A stretch of DNA of 64,000 nt from Saccharomycopsis fibuligera x Saccharomycopsis cf. fibuligera (Eukaryota; Ascomycota; Saccharomycetes; Ascoideales; Saccharomycopsidaceae), in contig CP012822.1 in NCBI GenBank assembly GCA_001936135.1, forward strand, positions 868,001 through 932,000, given 5' to 3'. Positions 55,461 to 64,000 of this stretch are shown piece by piece. Each line of letters starts with the position of its first letter. Position 1 is the stretch's first letter. The position numbers were made by a program, and so were the translations under genes. The notes below the pieces were generated by a model. The model made no database searches and was not told the origin of the DNA. It was given only the letters and a program-made list of their open reading frames with translations.

Positions 55461-56281
55461 GGCTGAATGTGTAGTTAACGTGTGGTTATAGTTGTATTAG
55501 TGGTGCTATGTACTATATTATATTACCACTCACTATATTTATCGCTTATTGATTGATTAATTTTTTTTTCCCACTCAGTCTGGCCTGGCACAGCAGTTTG
55601 GCGCTGTTTGATTTTGCCTTGCTTCTATTGGCCGTTGAGCCCTGGTCGTAAAGTCAGCTGACTGTCAAACAACCGAGGCAGTCGTATGATAATCACATGA
55701 CCATGACCCTCGGACTCATTACCAAATTGCTGACTCAGCACAAAATTTGACACGCCGGGTAAACAGAGAAGCGATTTATAGTTACGAAGCCCGGGCGCCA
55801 CCGCTTCAGCGGAAACCGCTTATACACTGCTTATACAGAGCTTTTTCCGCTCAAACGGGCGCCGTCGCTTCTAATAAATTAGTAATTGGTAGCGAGTGAT
55901 CAGTTAACTGAGTGCGTGCGGGTGAGATCCGCTCTGAAGGTACCCGCAGCTGCCCGCAGCACGGCACAACAATTCGCTTTCCAGTCATTTCGCGGCTGCA
56001 CTAACGCTAAAGAGTAAGATTTGATGACTGTTGCGCTGCTGCTGTTGTTGGGGCCCTACAACGATATACGATTTTACCGAGGGCACCGCTATTGAGAGAT
56101 CCACCACTCTTCCTCCTGTCCCTGTAGCATAGCATCATCACCTCTCTCACCAAGCGCCCCTCGCACCGTATATATATATATAGCTCGGCGTATTTCCTCT
56201 TTGGCAGTACCAGAGCTCTCTCTCCGTTCAATTCATCCTCCTCCTCCTCCCGCAGGCTCAACAACCGCTGTGGCTTGTTCA

Positions 56282-56317
<36 letters not shown>

Positions 56318-56419
56318 TCGTTGCTGGACTTCCATATTGAAACGCTCCATTGCCCATCACCATACCTGATAAATATTCCAATTACCCATACATAGCCACA
56401 TTAGCCTCACCCACATACT
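55461..56419. promoter_or_regulatory. Divergent promoter of QCR7 and CAB1
   Basis: Contains TAATTGGT (55883-55890), a match to the HAP-complex CCAAT site that activates respiratory genes, and another ATTGG at 55628-55632. GCGGAAA/TTTCCGC motifs lie at 55809-55815 and 55843-55850. An ATATATAT TATA-like run at 56169-56182 and a 32-T run (56285-56316) precede CAB1. Site calls are by consensus only. Confidence 0.45.
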
Positions 56420-58258
56420 ATGTCTCTTCCTTTTGACGTCAAGGATGCATTCATATCCGATAACAAACCCTTGAAAGTCTCTTCCAGTGGCAGAATCCAC
56501 AAGACCAAAGATATACTCCTACCCCACCAGTCCGCCTTGATTCACCATATTGGTATAGATATCGGCGGCACGTTGGCCAAAGTCACCTACTTCACCCGCA
56601 AACATGACGAAGACAACGACACTCATGAAAACGGCGGCAAGCTAAAGTTTTTCAAAATAGAAACTGAGAAAATCAATGAGTTTGTTCATTTTTTGAAAAG
56701 ACTCATTGTTAGTATCGAGGTGGAGAATGGAATTCTTAAGATTGATGAGTCTAAAAACCGTACGGTGGATTACTACACCAAAAATTTTAAAAACCATTCA
56801 ATCAACTTGTACGGTACCGGCGGTGGATCAATCAAATTTAGCGCTAAATTAGCTCAGGATCTACAATTGACAAGAAACACAATAACTAATAGCACAAGCA
56901 ACTTGGCCGAACCCCTGTTAAATAATGGCGCCGTCGGCTCTAGCTTACCACAGCCGCAGCCAATCTTGAAGGCCAAAGATGAAATGGAATCGCTAATTGT
57001 AGGCCTCAATTTCTTGCTCAATAATGTTCCTAATGAAGTTTTTGTGTATGATGATAACTCGAGCTTAAAAATTGAAGATGAACGAAAATTGAAGTACATC
57101 AACTTTACAAAAAAACCTCAATCATTGCCAACGAATGACAATACAAATGACACGGGCCATATACATGACCACAACAACACTGCTAGTGACGACAGTCTCA
57201 ACAAGGTCCAGCTGGAAAAAGACGATGACGATTCAGTATATCCATACTTGCTTGTAAATATAGGATCCGGTGTATCAATGATAAAAGTGACTGGCCCAAA
57301 ATCCCACATCAGAATTGGTGGTTCCTCGATAGGTGGTGGCACCCTATGGGGCATACTATCCCTTCTTACAAATGCTAAAACCTATGACGATATGCTAGGA
57401 ATGGCCTCTAATGGGGATAACGCAAATGTCGATATGCTTGTTGGTGACATTTATGGCGAAAGCTACAATAAGATCGGCTTGAAATCAACCACTATTGCTT
57501 CTAGTTTTGGCAAAGTTTTCAAAACGGTAACGGGGAAAATGGATGGTGGGTATAATAAGAATGATGAAAGTGTATATGGTAGCGAAAGCGATGCTGAATT
57601 GTTAAATGGTGATGTAACAGCGGCAGCAACGATAAATTTAGGGTCCAATAATGAGGAATCTTCTGCTTCTTCAACTTATGGCAGTGAAAGTGTTGATTCT
57701 CTTTCTAGTCAAGAATCACAAAGCAGTAGTAATGAAGACGTGCGTACTGTCCAAGCCTCACACATAGCCACCACCAATGGCCACAAAACTTCAGCAGCGA
57801 TGGCCAAAATAACCCCTCAACCTTACCATCAATCATCAAAAGATATTGAAAACGAAAACGAAAACGAAAATGAAAACGAAAATGTTTACCCATCCGTCTC
57901 CCAATTCCAAAGACTCTCTAAATTCAGACAGTCCGATATATCAAAATCCTTACTATACGCTGTCTCTAACAACATTGGCCAAATTGCTTACTTGCAGGCG
58001 GAAAAATACAAATTAAAGAAAATTTTCTTTGCCGGATCATTTATCAGAAACCATTTGCAAACTATAATAACGCTAAGCTATGCAATAAATTTTTGGTCCT
58101 CGGGGCTAAAGAAGGCTTATTTCTTGCGCCACGAGGGGTACTTGGGGTCTATAGGAGCCTTTTTGAGTGCGTATGAGGACCAAAAGTTTTATTACGAGTA
58201 CTTGTCACCAAAGGAGGAGGAGCCTAATAGAGATAATGAGGATGATAAGGACGCATGA
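56420..58258 (+). CDS. CAB1: Pantothenate kinase, 612 aa
   Basis: Phosphorylates pantothenate with ATP, the first and rate-setting step of CoA synthesis (family knowledge). It belongs to the eukaryotic (type II) PanK family with the actin-like ATPase fold. Visible: IGIDIGGTLAKVTYF phosphate-binding loop (about 45-58), NLYGTGGGSIKF (about 129-140), MESLIVGLNFLL (about 190-201), LLVNIGSGVSMIKV (about 275-288), GGSSIGGGTLWGILSLL (about 299-315) and the C-terminal IFFAGSFIRNH. S. cerevisiae Cab1 is 367 aa. The excess here comes from polar insertions, mainly a Ser/Asn/Glu-rich segment (about 375-490) that includes six Glu-Asn repeats, and an Asp/Asn-rich one (about 235-270). All core motifs are intact, so it should be active. 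Confidence 0.93.
   Translation: MSLPFDVKDAFISDNKPLKVSSSGRIHKTKDILLPHQSALIHHIGIDIGGTLAKVTYFTRKHDEDNDTHENGGKLKFFKIETEKINEFVHFLKRLIVSIEVENGILKIDESKNRTVDYYTKNFKNHSINLYGTGGGSIKFSAKLAQDLQLTRNTITNSTSNLAEPLLNNGAVGSSLPQPQPILKAKDEMESLIVGLNFLLNNVPNEVFVYDDNSSLKIEDERKLKYINFTKKPQSLPTNDNTNDTGHIHDHNNTASDDSLNKVQLEKDDDDSVYPYLLVNIGSGVSMIKVTGPKSHIRIGGSSIGGGTLWGILSLLTNAKTYDDMLGMASNGDNANVDMLVGDIYGESYNKIGLKSTTIASSFGKVFKTVTGKMDGGYNKNDESVYGSESDAELLNGDVTAAATINLGSNNEESSASSTYGSESVDSLSSQESQSSSNEDVRTVQASHIATTNGHKTSAAMAKITPQPYHQSSKDIENENENENENENVYPSVSQFQRLSKFRQSDISKSLLYAVSNNIGQIAYLQAEKYKLKKIFFAGSFIRNHLQTIITLSYAINFWSSGLKKAYFLRHEGYLGSIGAFLSAYEDQKFYYEYLSPKEEEPNRDNEDDKDA
57848..57883 (+). repeat. GAAAAC hexamer repeat encoding (Glu-Asn)6 in CAB1
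   Basis: Six tandem hexamers with two C-to-T changes, within the low-complexity insertion of pantothenate kinase. Confidence 0.95.
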
Positions 58259-60093
58259 TTCAAGCGAGTTAATGTTAGCTTTTTTTTTTTTTTTTTTTGT
58301 TTTTTTTTTTTGTTTTTAGCCACAATTTTGTTCAAACTTCACAAATATTGGTCTTTTTTAATTTGTTTCTGATTCTTATTTGATTTTGTCAGTTTTTTTT
58401 CTTATTAGCTATTAGATAATTATTCCTTTTATGATACCCGTCACTATACTTTCCGGCTTTTGTCCTTTTTTGTTCCTCGTTCTCATCCTCATCTTTTGCT
58501 AAATTCAATTTGCTAAAATTTGTCCACCTTTGTCTTGGACTTGCTTGATTCACCATTATCCTGATTTTCAGCCGTTCCTGAATGATTTTATTTTATTTGC
58601 TTTTTCCTTATCTTTTATGTTTATCTGATGCTAGTGGTTCTCTGTTATGCGCTTTTGCTTTTGCTTTTTCTTCTCTTAGAGACACATGAGATTCTAGTTT
58701 TCTAATATTCTTTTTTCCCTTACAGGTGAGTCTTTTTTAGTCAGCTTCCTATTTATACACAGTCTCCAAAATCATCTTCATAATCTTCATAATTATTTAC
58801 AATACTGCAGTTTTTTCACATCAGTATCTTTCACGGACTTGATATTTTTGTATGATACTTTTTTTGTTCTTCTTTTTCTTTCTTTATTTCTTGTTTTTTT
58901 GTTATTTTCTCTTTTTGAATTATGCTACTTTTACGTCAATGTTTTGCTTTTTTGTCTACCGGATTTCCGACTCATGACTATGCTTTTCGCTATTGCAAAT
59001 ATATTCTTCACTCTATTACTATCTGCACTCGGATAAAATAAATCCTTTTAGAGCCGCAAAAGCACCACAGTGCCCCACAGTGCCCCACAGTGCCCCACAT
59101 GATAGAGACACTACGCATACAAATATATACACAAATATACAGGTACATGTTGATATTTTGATACCAAGAACAGTACATTAATGCCGTATTCTTCTTCCAT
59201 GGTGAACATCGTAGCAAATGAACACTATATACCCACGCTTCACTATGCACATACAATATTTAATATGTAATAACTTAAAAGAAATTATATATATATATAT
59301 AGAACACGCAGCTTACCACGAATAGCTCTCTGGATAAGTTATAATCTCAGTAGTATACTGTAGCATAGGCATGCAGCGGAAAATGCAAGTTTCCGCTATC
59401 CGTTTTCCCGCAGTTTGCGTTTTCCGCTCCACGCTTAGAAACGCCCCGGGCCGCGTAACCCCACATTGAGATCAATCGACTACTTCTCATCAATTGACTC
59501 AAGAAAAAGCAGAGAGGCAATTGCTGTGGTTGTTATTATTGCACAGCAGTAATCGATCGGTTAGTTGGCCAGCTTCGATCAACTAGTGGTAGTGAGTGCG
59601 TTTGATGGACCAATATCCATTAACTAGGACGCCAGGTTTCATAATTGACTTACTCTGGTTCTCGCTTTCACGTTATCCAAATAGACACTTTGCTGAAGCT
59701 TGAGAATTGGCTCAAACGCTCGAATCGGAACTCAGTTATAGCTATACATGGCTTCAGAAAACCAAGCACTGTACGTCTGACATCATTGCATCGGGTCACT
59801 TGTATCATACCACATCAAAGAAAGTGAGGTTTAGTGACGTTAATAGCTGCTAACGATACCTAATATATTAATTCAGACTATCGTAACGTCCAGCTACTGC
59901 ATTGCACTATATTGCAAGACAAGATCAAAGGACATATTCAAATACCTTATTGAAACTCATATTGAGTTAACTCACATATTCAATTAGCATTCACAAAAAT
60001 TCATACTCAAAGTGCTGATCCCGGATCGCTTCTTTATATTATTTTCGATTTTTGAAAAACACAAAAGTTTAAATTCAAGTAAATCAGTCGATC
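58259..60093. other. Intergenic region between CAB1 and the unknown gene at 60094
   Basis: T-rich 3' flank, then a decamer repeat (59065) and a cluster of three GCGGAAA/TTTCCGC motifs (59376-59383, 59390-59396, 59420-59427). An AT run lies at 59288-59300. No gene recognised. Confidence 0.5.
59065..59099. repeat. CCACAGTGCC decamer tandem repeat (3.5 units)
   Basis: Three perfect units and a half unit. Confidence 0.93.
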
Positions 60094-61404
60094 ATGAATG
60101 ATGAGAAGATTGAACATTTGAGAAAACTTGCCCTTATCAAACAGCGGCAAGTTAGGCTGAGAAATGGTAGTGCCGGTAAACTACTGCTTCGGCCTCCAGG
60201 AAGTCTATTGTCTCCTAGTGGCAATAAAAGCGGAAGCAATGGCTGTAAAAACGGTGAATTTACTAGCATAAACGATAGTCATAATAGTAAGGATAGTGCT
60301 AGCCCCAAGCAGACATACTCAAATAATAAAATAATAGACCATGTAGGCCAAAGTCAACAAATACCCAACACCACAGTGCAAAGCAAAGGAATAGTGAAAA
60401 TCATGAAGGATCACTCCGGAATCCCCTTTATCATCTCACTAATGCAAAATTTCCGTACAAACGTTAATCAACTCTACACCCAATCAAGCACCTTAAATCA
60501 AATATCCCTAAGTTATGCCAAGTATGAAATAATAGAAGAAAACGTAATAAATTTTCTTGAAGTGGCCTCCTTCATCTTGAACTATTTTGTTCCTACCAAT
60601 AATAACGGAAAAGGGAAACGCAGGATATGGTCAAGATTGATGAATTTTATAGATAAAGTGATCTTGGTGCTTAGATTCAAAATCTTGATTGTCAAGGTTT
60701 TCAAATTATACAAACTACAGAAGTTCTACAAGTTGCAAAAACAGCATAAGTTAGATAGCGCGATAACTATTGAGAACAAGGATGTTGTTGAAAATGAGTT
60801 GTTGAGGATTACTGAAGGAGATGATGTCAATGATAATGGTAATGGTATCGTCAATGGTACCAGTGTTGGTGAAAATGGCAACAGAAGCCAGTTGGTGAAA
60901 TTGTCGGGAAAAAATTCAGAACTACAGTCATTTGAAGAAATTTGGAATGAGACTTCCGGTTCAAGGGGCAAGAAAATTGGGAACGAGAGCGAGAATGATG
61001 ATCATGTTAAAGTCTGTAAGCAAGATGGAAGTAGCATCGCGAATGGCCAAGCCAACAAAGTCGAAGCTGAAAGCGATAATCATGGTACTATAGCTAACGG
61101 AATAGTGATCGGCAATGACGCCGTTATCAAAACACCGGCTCCGGACCACTCAGAAACACCACCAAGTAATCAACAAATTATTAAATTGAACCCACTGAGC
61201 GAAATCATCAACAATGAAGACAATGAAGATAATATTGGGGACAACGAAGACATCACCGCATTACTGGAATTCAAATCGACCGAAGATGAAATCCACGGCC
61301 TCAGAACCGAAATTGTAGTTGAATTCATTGACTTTTGTTTACTTTTGTACCCCAAATCTATCACGGAGTTAGTTTATGAAAAGTTGTTTGCTAAAAAGAG
61401 ATGA
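60094..61404 (+). CDS. Unknown protein with basic hydrophobic helices, 436 aa
   Basis: Not recognised. The first 30 residues are basic and helical (HLRKLALIKQRQVRLRNGS), followed by a Ser/Asn-rich stretch. The ordered region at about 100-225 (SGIPFIISLMQNFRTNVNQLY; NVINFLEVASFILNYFVP; FIDKVILVLRFKILIVKVFKLYKLQKFYKLQ) has hydrophobic segments dense in Lys. They look more like amphipathic, membrane-associating helices than clean transmembrane spans. An Asn/Gly/Glu-rich linker follows (230-400), and a short conserved-looking C-terminus (LRTEIVVEFIDFCLLLYPKSITELVYEKLF) ends with FAKKR. An organelle-surface protein is possible, but no family motif supports a name. Confidence 0.72.
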   Translation: MNDEKIEHLRKLALIKQRQVRLRNGSAGKLLLRPPGSLLSPSGNKSGSNGCKNGEFTSINDSHNSKDSASPKQTYSNNKIIDHVGQSQQIPNTTVQSKGIVKIMKDHSGIPFIISLMQNFRTNVNQLYTQSSTLNQISLSYAKYEIIEENVINFLEVASFILNYFVPTNNNGKGKRRIWSRLMNFIDKVILVLRFKILIVKVFKLYKLQKFYKLQKQHKLDSAITIENKDVVENELLRITEGDDVNDNGNGIVNGTSVGENGNRSQLVKLSGKNSELQSFEEIWNETSGSRGKKIGNESENDDHVKVCKQDGSSIANGQANKVEAESDNHGTIANGIVIGNDAVIKTPAPDHSETPPSNQQIIKLNPLSEIINNEDNEDNIGDNEDITALLEFKSTEDEIHGLRTEIVVEFIDFCLLLYPKSITELVYEKLFAKKR

Positions 61405-62192
61405 TAATTATGTCAATATAATTTTATTGGCTTAATAAAACTTCTTATGCAACTCTGCAGATGGACTCTGTACATCTAGTGTCTGACTCCCTACATTGCT
61501 CTGTTTTGACCTGAGATATACGTGGCTACACAATTTGCTTCAAAGAAAGGTTGATGTTGACGTAACTCAGCTCAATTCCACACAGTTAATTTGTTGTCAA
61601 CGAAAAGTACAATGCAACTCAAAGACGCCCTTTGAAAACGTATATTACATGCGCTTTTCTCGTTTCATAGTGTTGTATCGCAGCATGTTTAGGCTTCCAT
61701 ATACTTACTATGCAAAAGCTAGTCTCTCAACTTTTTAATCTATTTAATTTATATGCATTCTTGATCAGCCTTTTCTGCCATTCATTTATGAAGAAAAGAA
61801 AAAAAAAAAAAAACGACTGTTTTTTTTTTCACACGTTGTGTTATCCTGTAGAATGCAATCGGTCACTTAAACAAACAAGACGATGCCACACCTTCAAAGA
61901 TGCTTCATTGTCCAAAGAGAAAAGAACAAACACCAGTGAAAACAACACTGGCGAGATCATAATGATTTGACAGAGCTTAACTCAATCATTCACTTGTGTG
62001 GTTTAGTTAATTAGGCGCCCGCCACAGGTTTCGCACAAACTTGTAAATACAAATTTTTTTATTCGTTTATTTATCGAATGGGAGAGAAATGGTAATTACA
62101 GTCATAAACATCTAGCTATTATCAAATGAGAAAAAAATTTTTTCTTAAAATTTTCTTAATAATATTTTTTTTTCTTTTTTTACCTTTTTCGT
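61405..62192. other. Convergent 3' region between the unknown gene and PRD1
   Basis: AT-rich, with an A-run near 61800-61812 and T-runs near 62165-62180. No gene seen. Confidence 0.6.
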
Positions 62193-64000
62193 CTACTTGC
62201 TAACACCAATCTCTTTCAAGAAAGCATCAGAGTTTGGTTTTCTGCCGAGCAATTCCTCCAAATTATCAAGTTCGTCCCTTGATCCACCTCTCTTCAACAC
62301 AATGTCTCTGTATCTAATCCCGTTCTTTGTGTTCATTGGATCGTCTTTGAACAAGGTGTAATACATATCAGTAGCGAAAACCTCAGAATACAAGTATCCG
62401 TAGTATCCAGCAGCGTAGCCTCCCATCATATGACCGAAGGATCCATAGCCGCGGGTGACTTGTCCACCAACACTCAAGAGGGTGATTTTTTCTCTCAAGT
62501 CGTTCCAAGCGGCATCAACGTCGACTTTGCCATCTTTGGAGTTATGCAAAGTCATGTCGAATAGACCAAAGTGAAGTTGTCTCAAATTGGCAAGTCCACC
62601 ATTGACATGTTTGGATTTGACAAGAGATTCAATTAATTGGTCATCTAATGGATCACCTGTGATGTAGTGCGAGGACAACTTCTTCAATTCAGCAGGAGTC
62701 CAAGTCCAAAATTCCAACATTTGTGATGGTGCTTCAACAAAATCGCGATTGACGTTAGTGCCATGAAATCTAGCATAATGCACATCTCCCATTAATTCGT
62801 GAATACCGTGGCCCAACTCATGGAAAAAAGTAGTGAGTTCGCTATGTTTCAAAAGTGATGGTTTAGTTTTGGTTGATTTGGAAAAATTGCAAACCAAAGA
62901 GCAAACTGGTCTTTTTTTGGAATTCGTAGTTTCATCAAAGTATCCTGGAGCAAGACCGAATTCTGCAGCGTGTCCATATTTACCATCTCTTGGATGCAAA
63001 TCAAAGTAAATCCAGCCCATGAATTCAGGTTTTGCTGGGTCATCAAGTTTCCAAACGGAGATTTGCTTGACGTCTTCATGCCAAACGGATTTTTTGGATT
63101 CATCAGTGACCTCTTCAAATTTCAAATTGAACAATGTTTCATAAAATTTCAACATCTTGTCGACAGTGGATTGCAATGGGAAATATTCACTAATTTTCTG
63201 TTCATCAACTTGGTATTCCTCTTGCAACAACTTGTTGTTGTAAAAGGAATGGTCCCAGATATAGTAAGTAGAAGCATTTTCCGATTTAGTATCAAGACCT
63301 TGACTTTTGAAGTCTTGTTGTTTCAAGTTTTTTAAAAGTTTGATTTCTGCTTCAGCTTTGCTCTTCAATTTACTCAACAAGTCGTTTTCGAAATCCAAAA
63401 CGTTTTGAGAAGTCTTGGCCATGGATTCTTCAAGCACATAATCGGAATAAGTTTCATAACCCAACAAGTGAGCTAATTCTGCTCTCTTTGCCACTGCTTT
63501 GCTCAAAATTTCTGCATTTTCAGGAACTTTGTTTTGGTCACCCAAGAAGGCACGTTTTCTTGTTTCCGGATTTTTGGAGTATTTCAAAGTTGGAATGATG
63601 TCAGGATACTTGAAGGTAACTTTCAATTTACCATCTTCCACGGTCTCGAACTGGGCCAACACATCAGCTGGCACACCTTCCAATTCTTCTTTGGTGAACA
63701 AAATATACTCAGTTTGTTCACCCAAGTTTTTGTTGTACTTAATGGACAACTCAGACAATTCTTTGGAAACAGCTTCAACTTTAGCTCTAGTTTCCTTTGG
63801 CAAGTCTAAACCGTTTCTCTTGTAGGCATTGTACAACTTGGAGATGTATCTCTTCGTTTCTGGATCCAAAGCATCGTTATCCTTGTTGTCTTCGTAAACT
63901 TTCTTGATGTTTTTGAAAACATCTTCCCTGAGACCAGATTCAATTGAGTACTCGTCGATTTTGGTTTCGGCTTCAGTAGAAGCGTTTCTAAGGTCCGGGT
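62193..64000 (-). CDS. PRD1: Saccharolysin, M3 zinc metallopeptidase (5' end cut off by window)
   Basis: Thimet-type oligopeptidase that degrades short peptides in the cytosol, Golgi or mitochondrial intermembrane space (family knowledge). The frame stays open to base 64000 (PDLRNASTEAETKIDEYSIE), so about 110 N-terminal residues are missing compared with S. cerevisiae Prd1 (712 aa). The zinc site HELGH is at 62808-62822 within TFFHELGHGIHELMG. Family blocks MGWIYFDLHPRDGKYGHAAEFG, RDFVEAPSQMLEFW (third zinc ligand Glu) and GGYAAGYYGYLYSEVFATDMY are intact. Gene-rich Leu usage is TTG; I found no CTG codon in the parts checked. It looks functional. Confidence 0.95.
   Translation of the reverse strand, partial: PDLRNASTEAETKIDEYSIESGLREDVFKNIKKVYEDNKDNDALDPETKRYISKLYNAYKRNGLDLPKETRAKVEAVSKELSELSIKYNKNLGEQTEYILFTKEELEGVPADVLAQFETVEDGKLKVTFKYPDIIPTLKYSKNPETRKRAFLGDQNKVPENAEILSKAVAKRAELAHLLGYETYSDYVLEESMAKTSQNVLDFENDLLSKLKSKAEAEIKLLKNLKQQDFKSQGLDTKSENASTYYIWDHSFYNNKLLQEEYQVDEQKISEYFPLQSTVDKMLKFYETLFNLKFEEVTDESKKSVWHEDVKQISVWKLDDPAKPEFMGWIYFDLHPRDGKYGHAAEFGLAPGYFDETTNSKKRPVCSLVCNFSKSTKTKPSLLKHSELTTFFHELGHGIHELMGDVHYARFHGTNVNRDFVEAPSQMLEFWTWTPAELKKLSSHYITGDPLDDQLIESLVKSKHVNGGLANLRQLHFGLFDMTLHNSKDGKVDVDAAWNDLREKITLLSVGGQVTRGYGSFGHMMGGYAAGYYGYLYSEVFATDMYYTLFKDDPMNTKNGIRYRDIVLKRGGSRDELDNLEELLGRKPNSDAFLKEIGVSK

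Noticed and set aside
1-64000. CRISPR arrays, rRNA, tRNA, LTR or other virus-derived elements
   Set aside because: No spaced direct repeats, no tRNA B-box with a foldable upstream partner, no rRNA-like blocks and no gag/pol-like or transposase-like reading frames were seen on either strand.

Overview
The window is nuclear chromosomal DNA of a budding yeast (Saccharomycotina). It carries recognisable yeast genes: a GIN4/HSL1-type septin kinase, BUD16, MST1, LCD1/DDC2, PLM2/TOS4, PRM1, a GH18 chitinase, CAB4, GEF1, SNA2, QCR7, CAB1 and PRD1. Introns are few and short and look yeast-like (GTATGT, GTAAGT or GTACGT donors, ACTAAC or ACTGAC branch sites, YAG acceptors). The DNA is AT-rich with many 20-38 base A/T runs. 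CTG codons are scarce and those I noticed lie at weakly conserved sites. That is compatible with a CTG-Ser clade species but does not prove it, so the code (CUG = Leu or Ser) is left open. I saw no tRNA, rRNA, CRISPR, LTR or transposon copy.

Layout. 1-4.6 kb: 3' part of the septin kinase. 4.6-11 kb: a gene-poor stretch with GC-richer patches and simple repeats. It holds an inverted relic of the BUD16 5' end (5.7 kb), a spliced small cysteine-rich gene (6.6-7.0 kb) and a 44-codon secreted-peptide gene (7.8 kb). 11-14.3 kb: BUD16 and MST1, convergent. 14.9-16.3 kb: two more genes of the same tiny secreted-peptide family. 16.9-24.7 kb: LCD1, PLM2 and an unknown coiled-coil protein, all on the plus strand. 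25-30 kb: PRM1 and a chitinase, divergent. 30-38.9 kb: an unknown membrane-anchored protein, CAB4, GEF1 and an unknown acidic protein. 39-49 kb: two very long gene-free regions around SNA2 and an unknown RVxF-bearing protein. 49-53 kb: a 1257-residue low-complexity protein. 55-64 kb: QCR7, CAB1, an unknown protein and PRD1 (cut by the window end).

Only about 54 % of the window is coding, which is low for a yeast. The three largest gene-free or nearly gene-free stretches are 3.6-4.7 kb. Functional threads are cell cycle and checkpoint (GIN4-like, LCD1, PLM2 with a cluster of MBF/SBF-type sites), mating (PRM1 with a pheromone-response element), and coenzyme A synthesis (CAB1 and CAB4, both here but unlinked).

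The most notable find is a family of three minus-strand genes of 42-52 codons at 7.8, 14.9 and 16.1 kb. Each encodes a signal peptide starting MQFST, a conserved APIPV block, a dibasic Kex2-type site and a short C-terminal peptide. Nine codons differ only synonymously between the two closest copies across their shared C-terminal 22 codons, which indicates selection on the protein. I do not know of a described family matching this layout.
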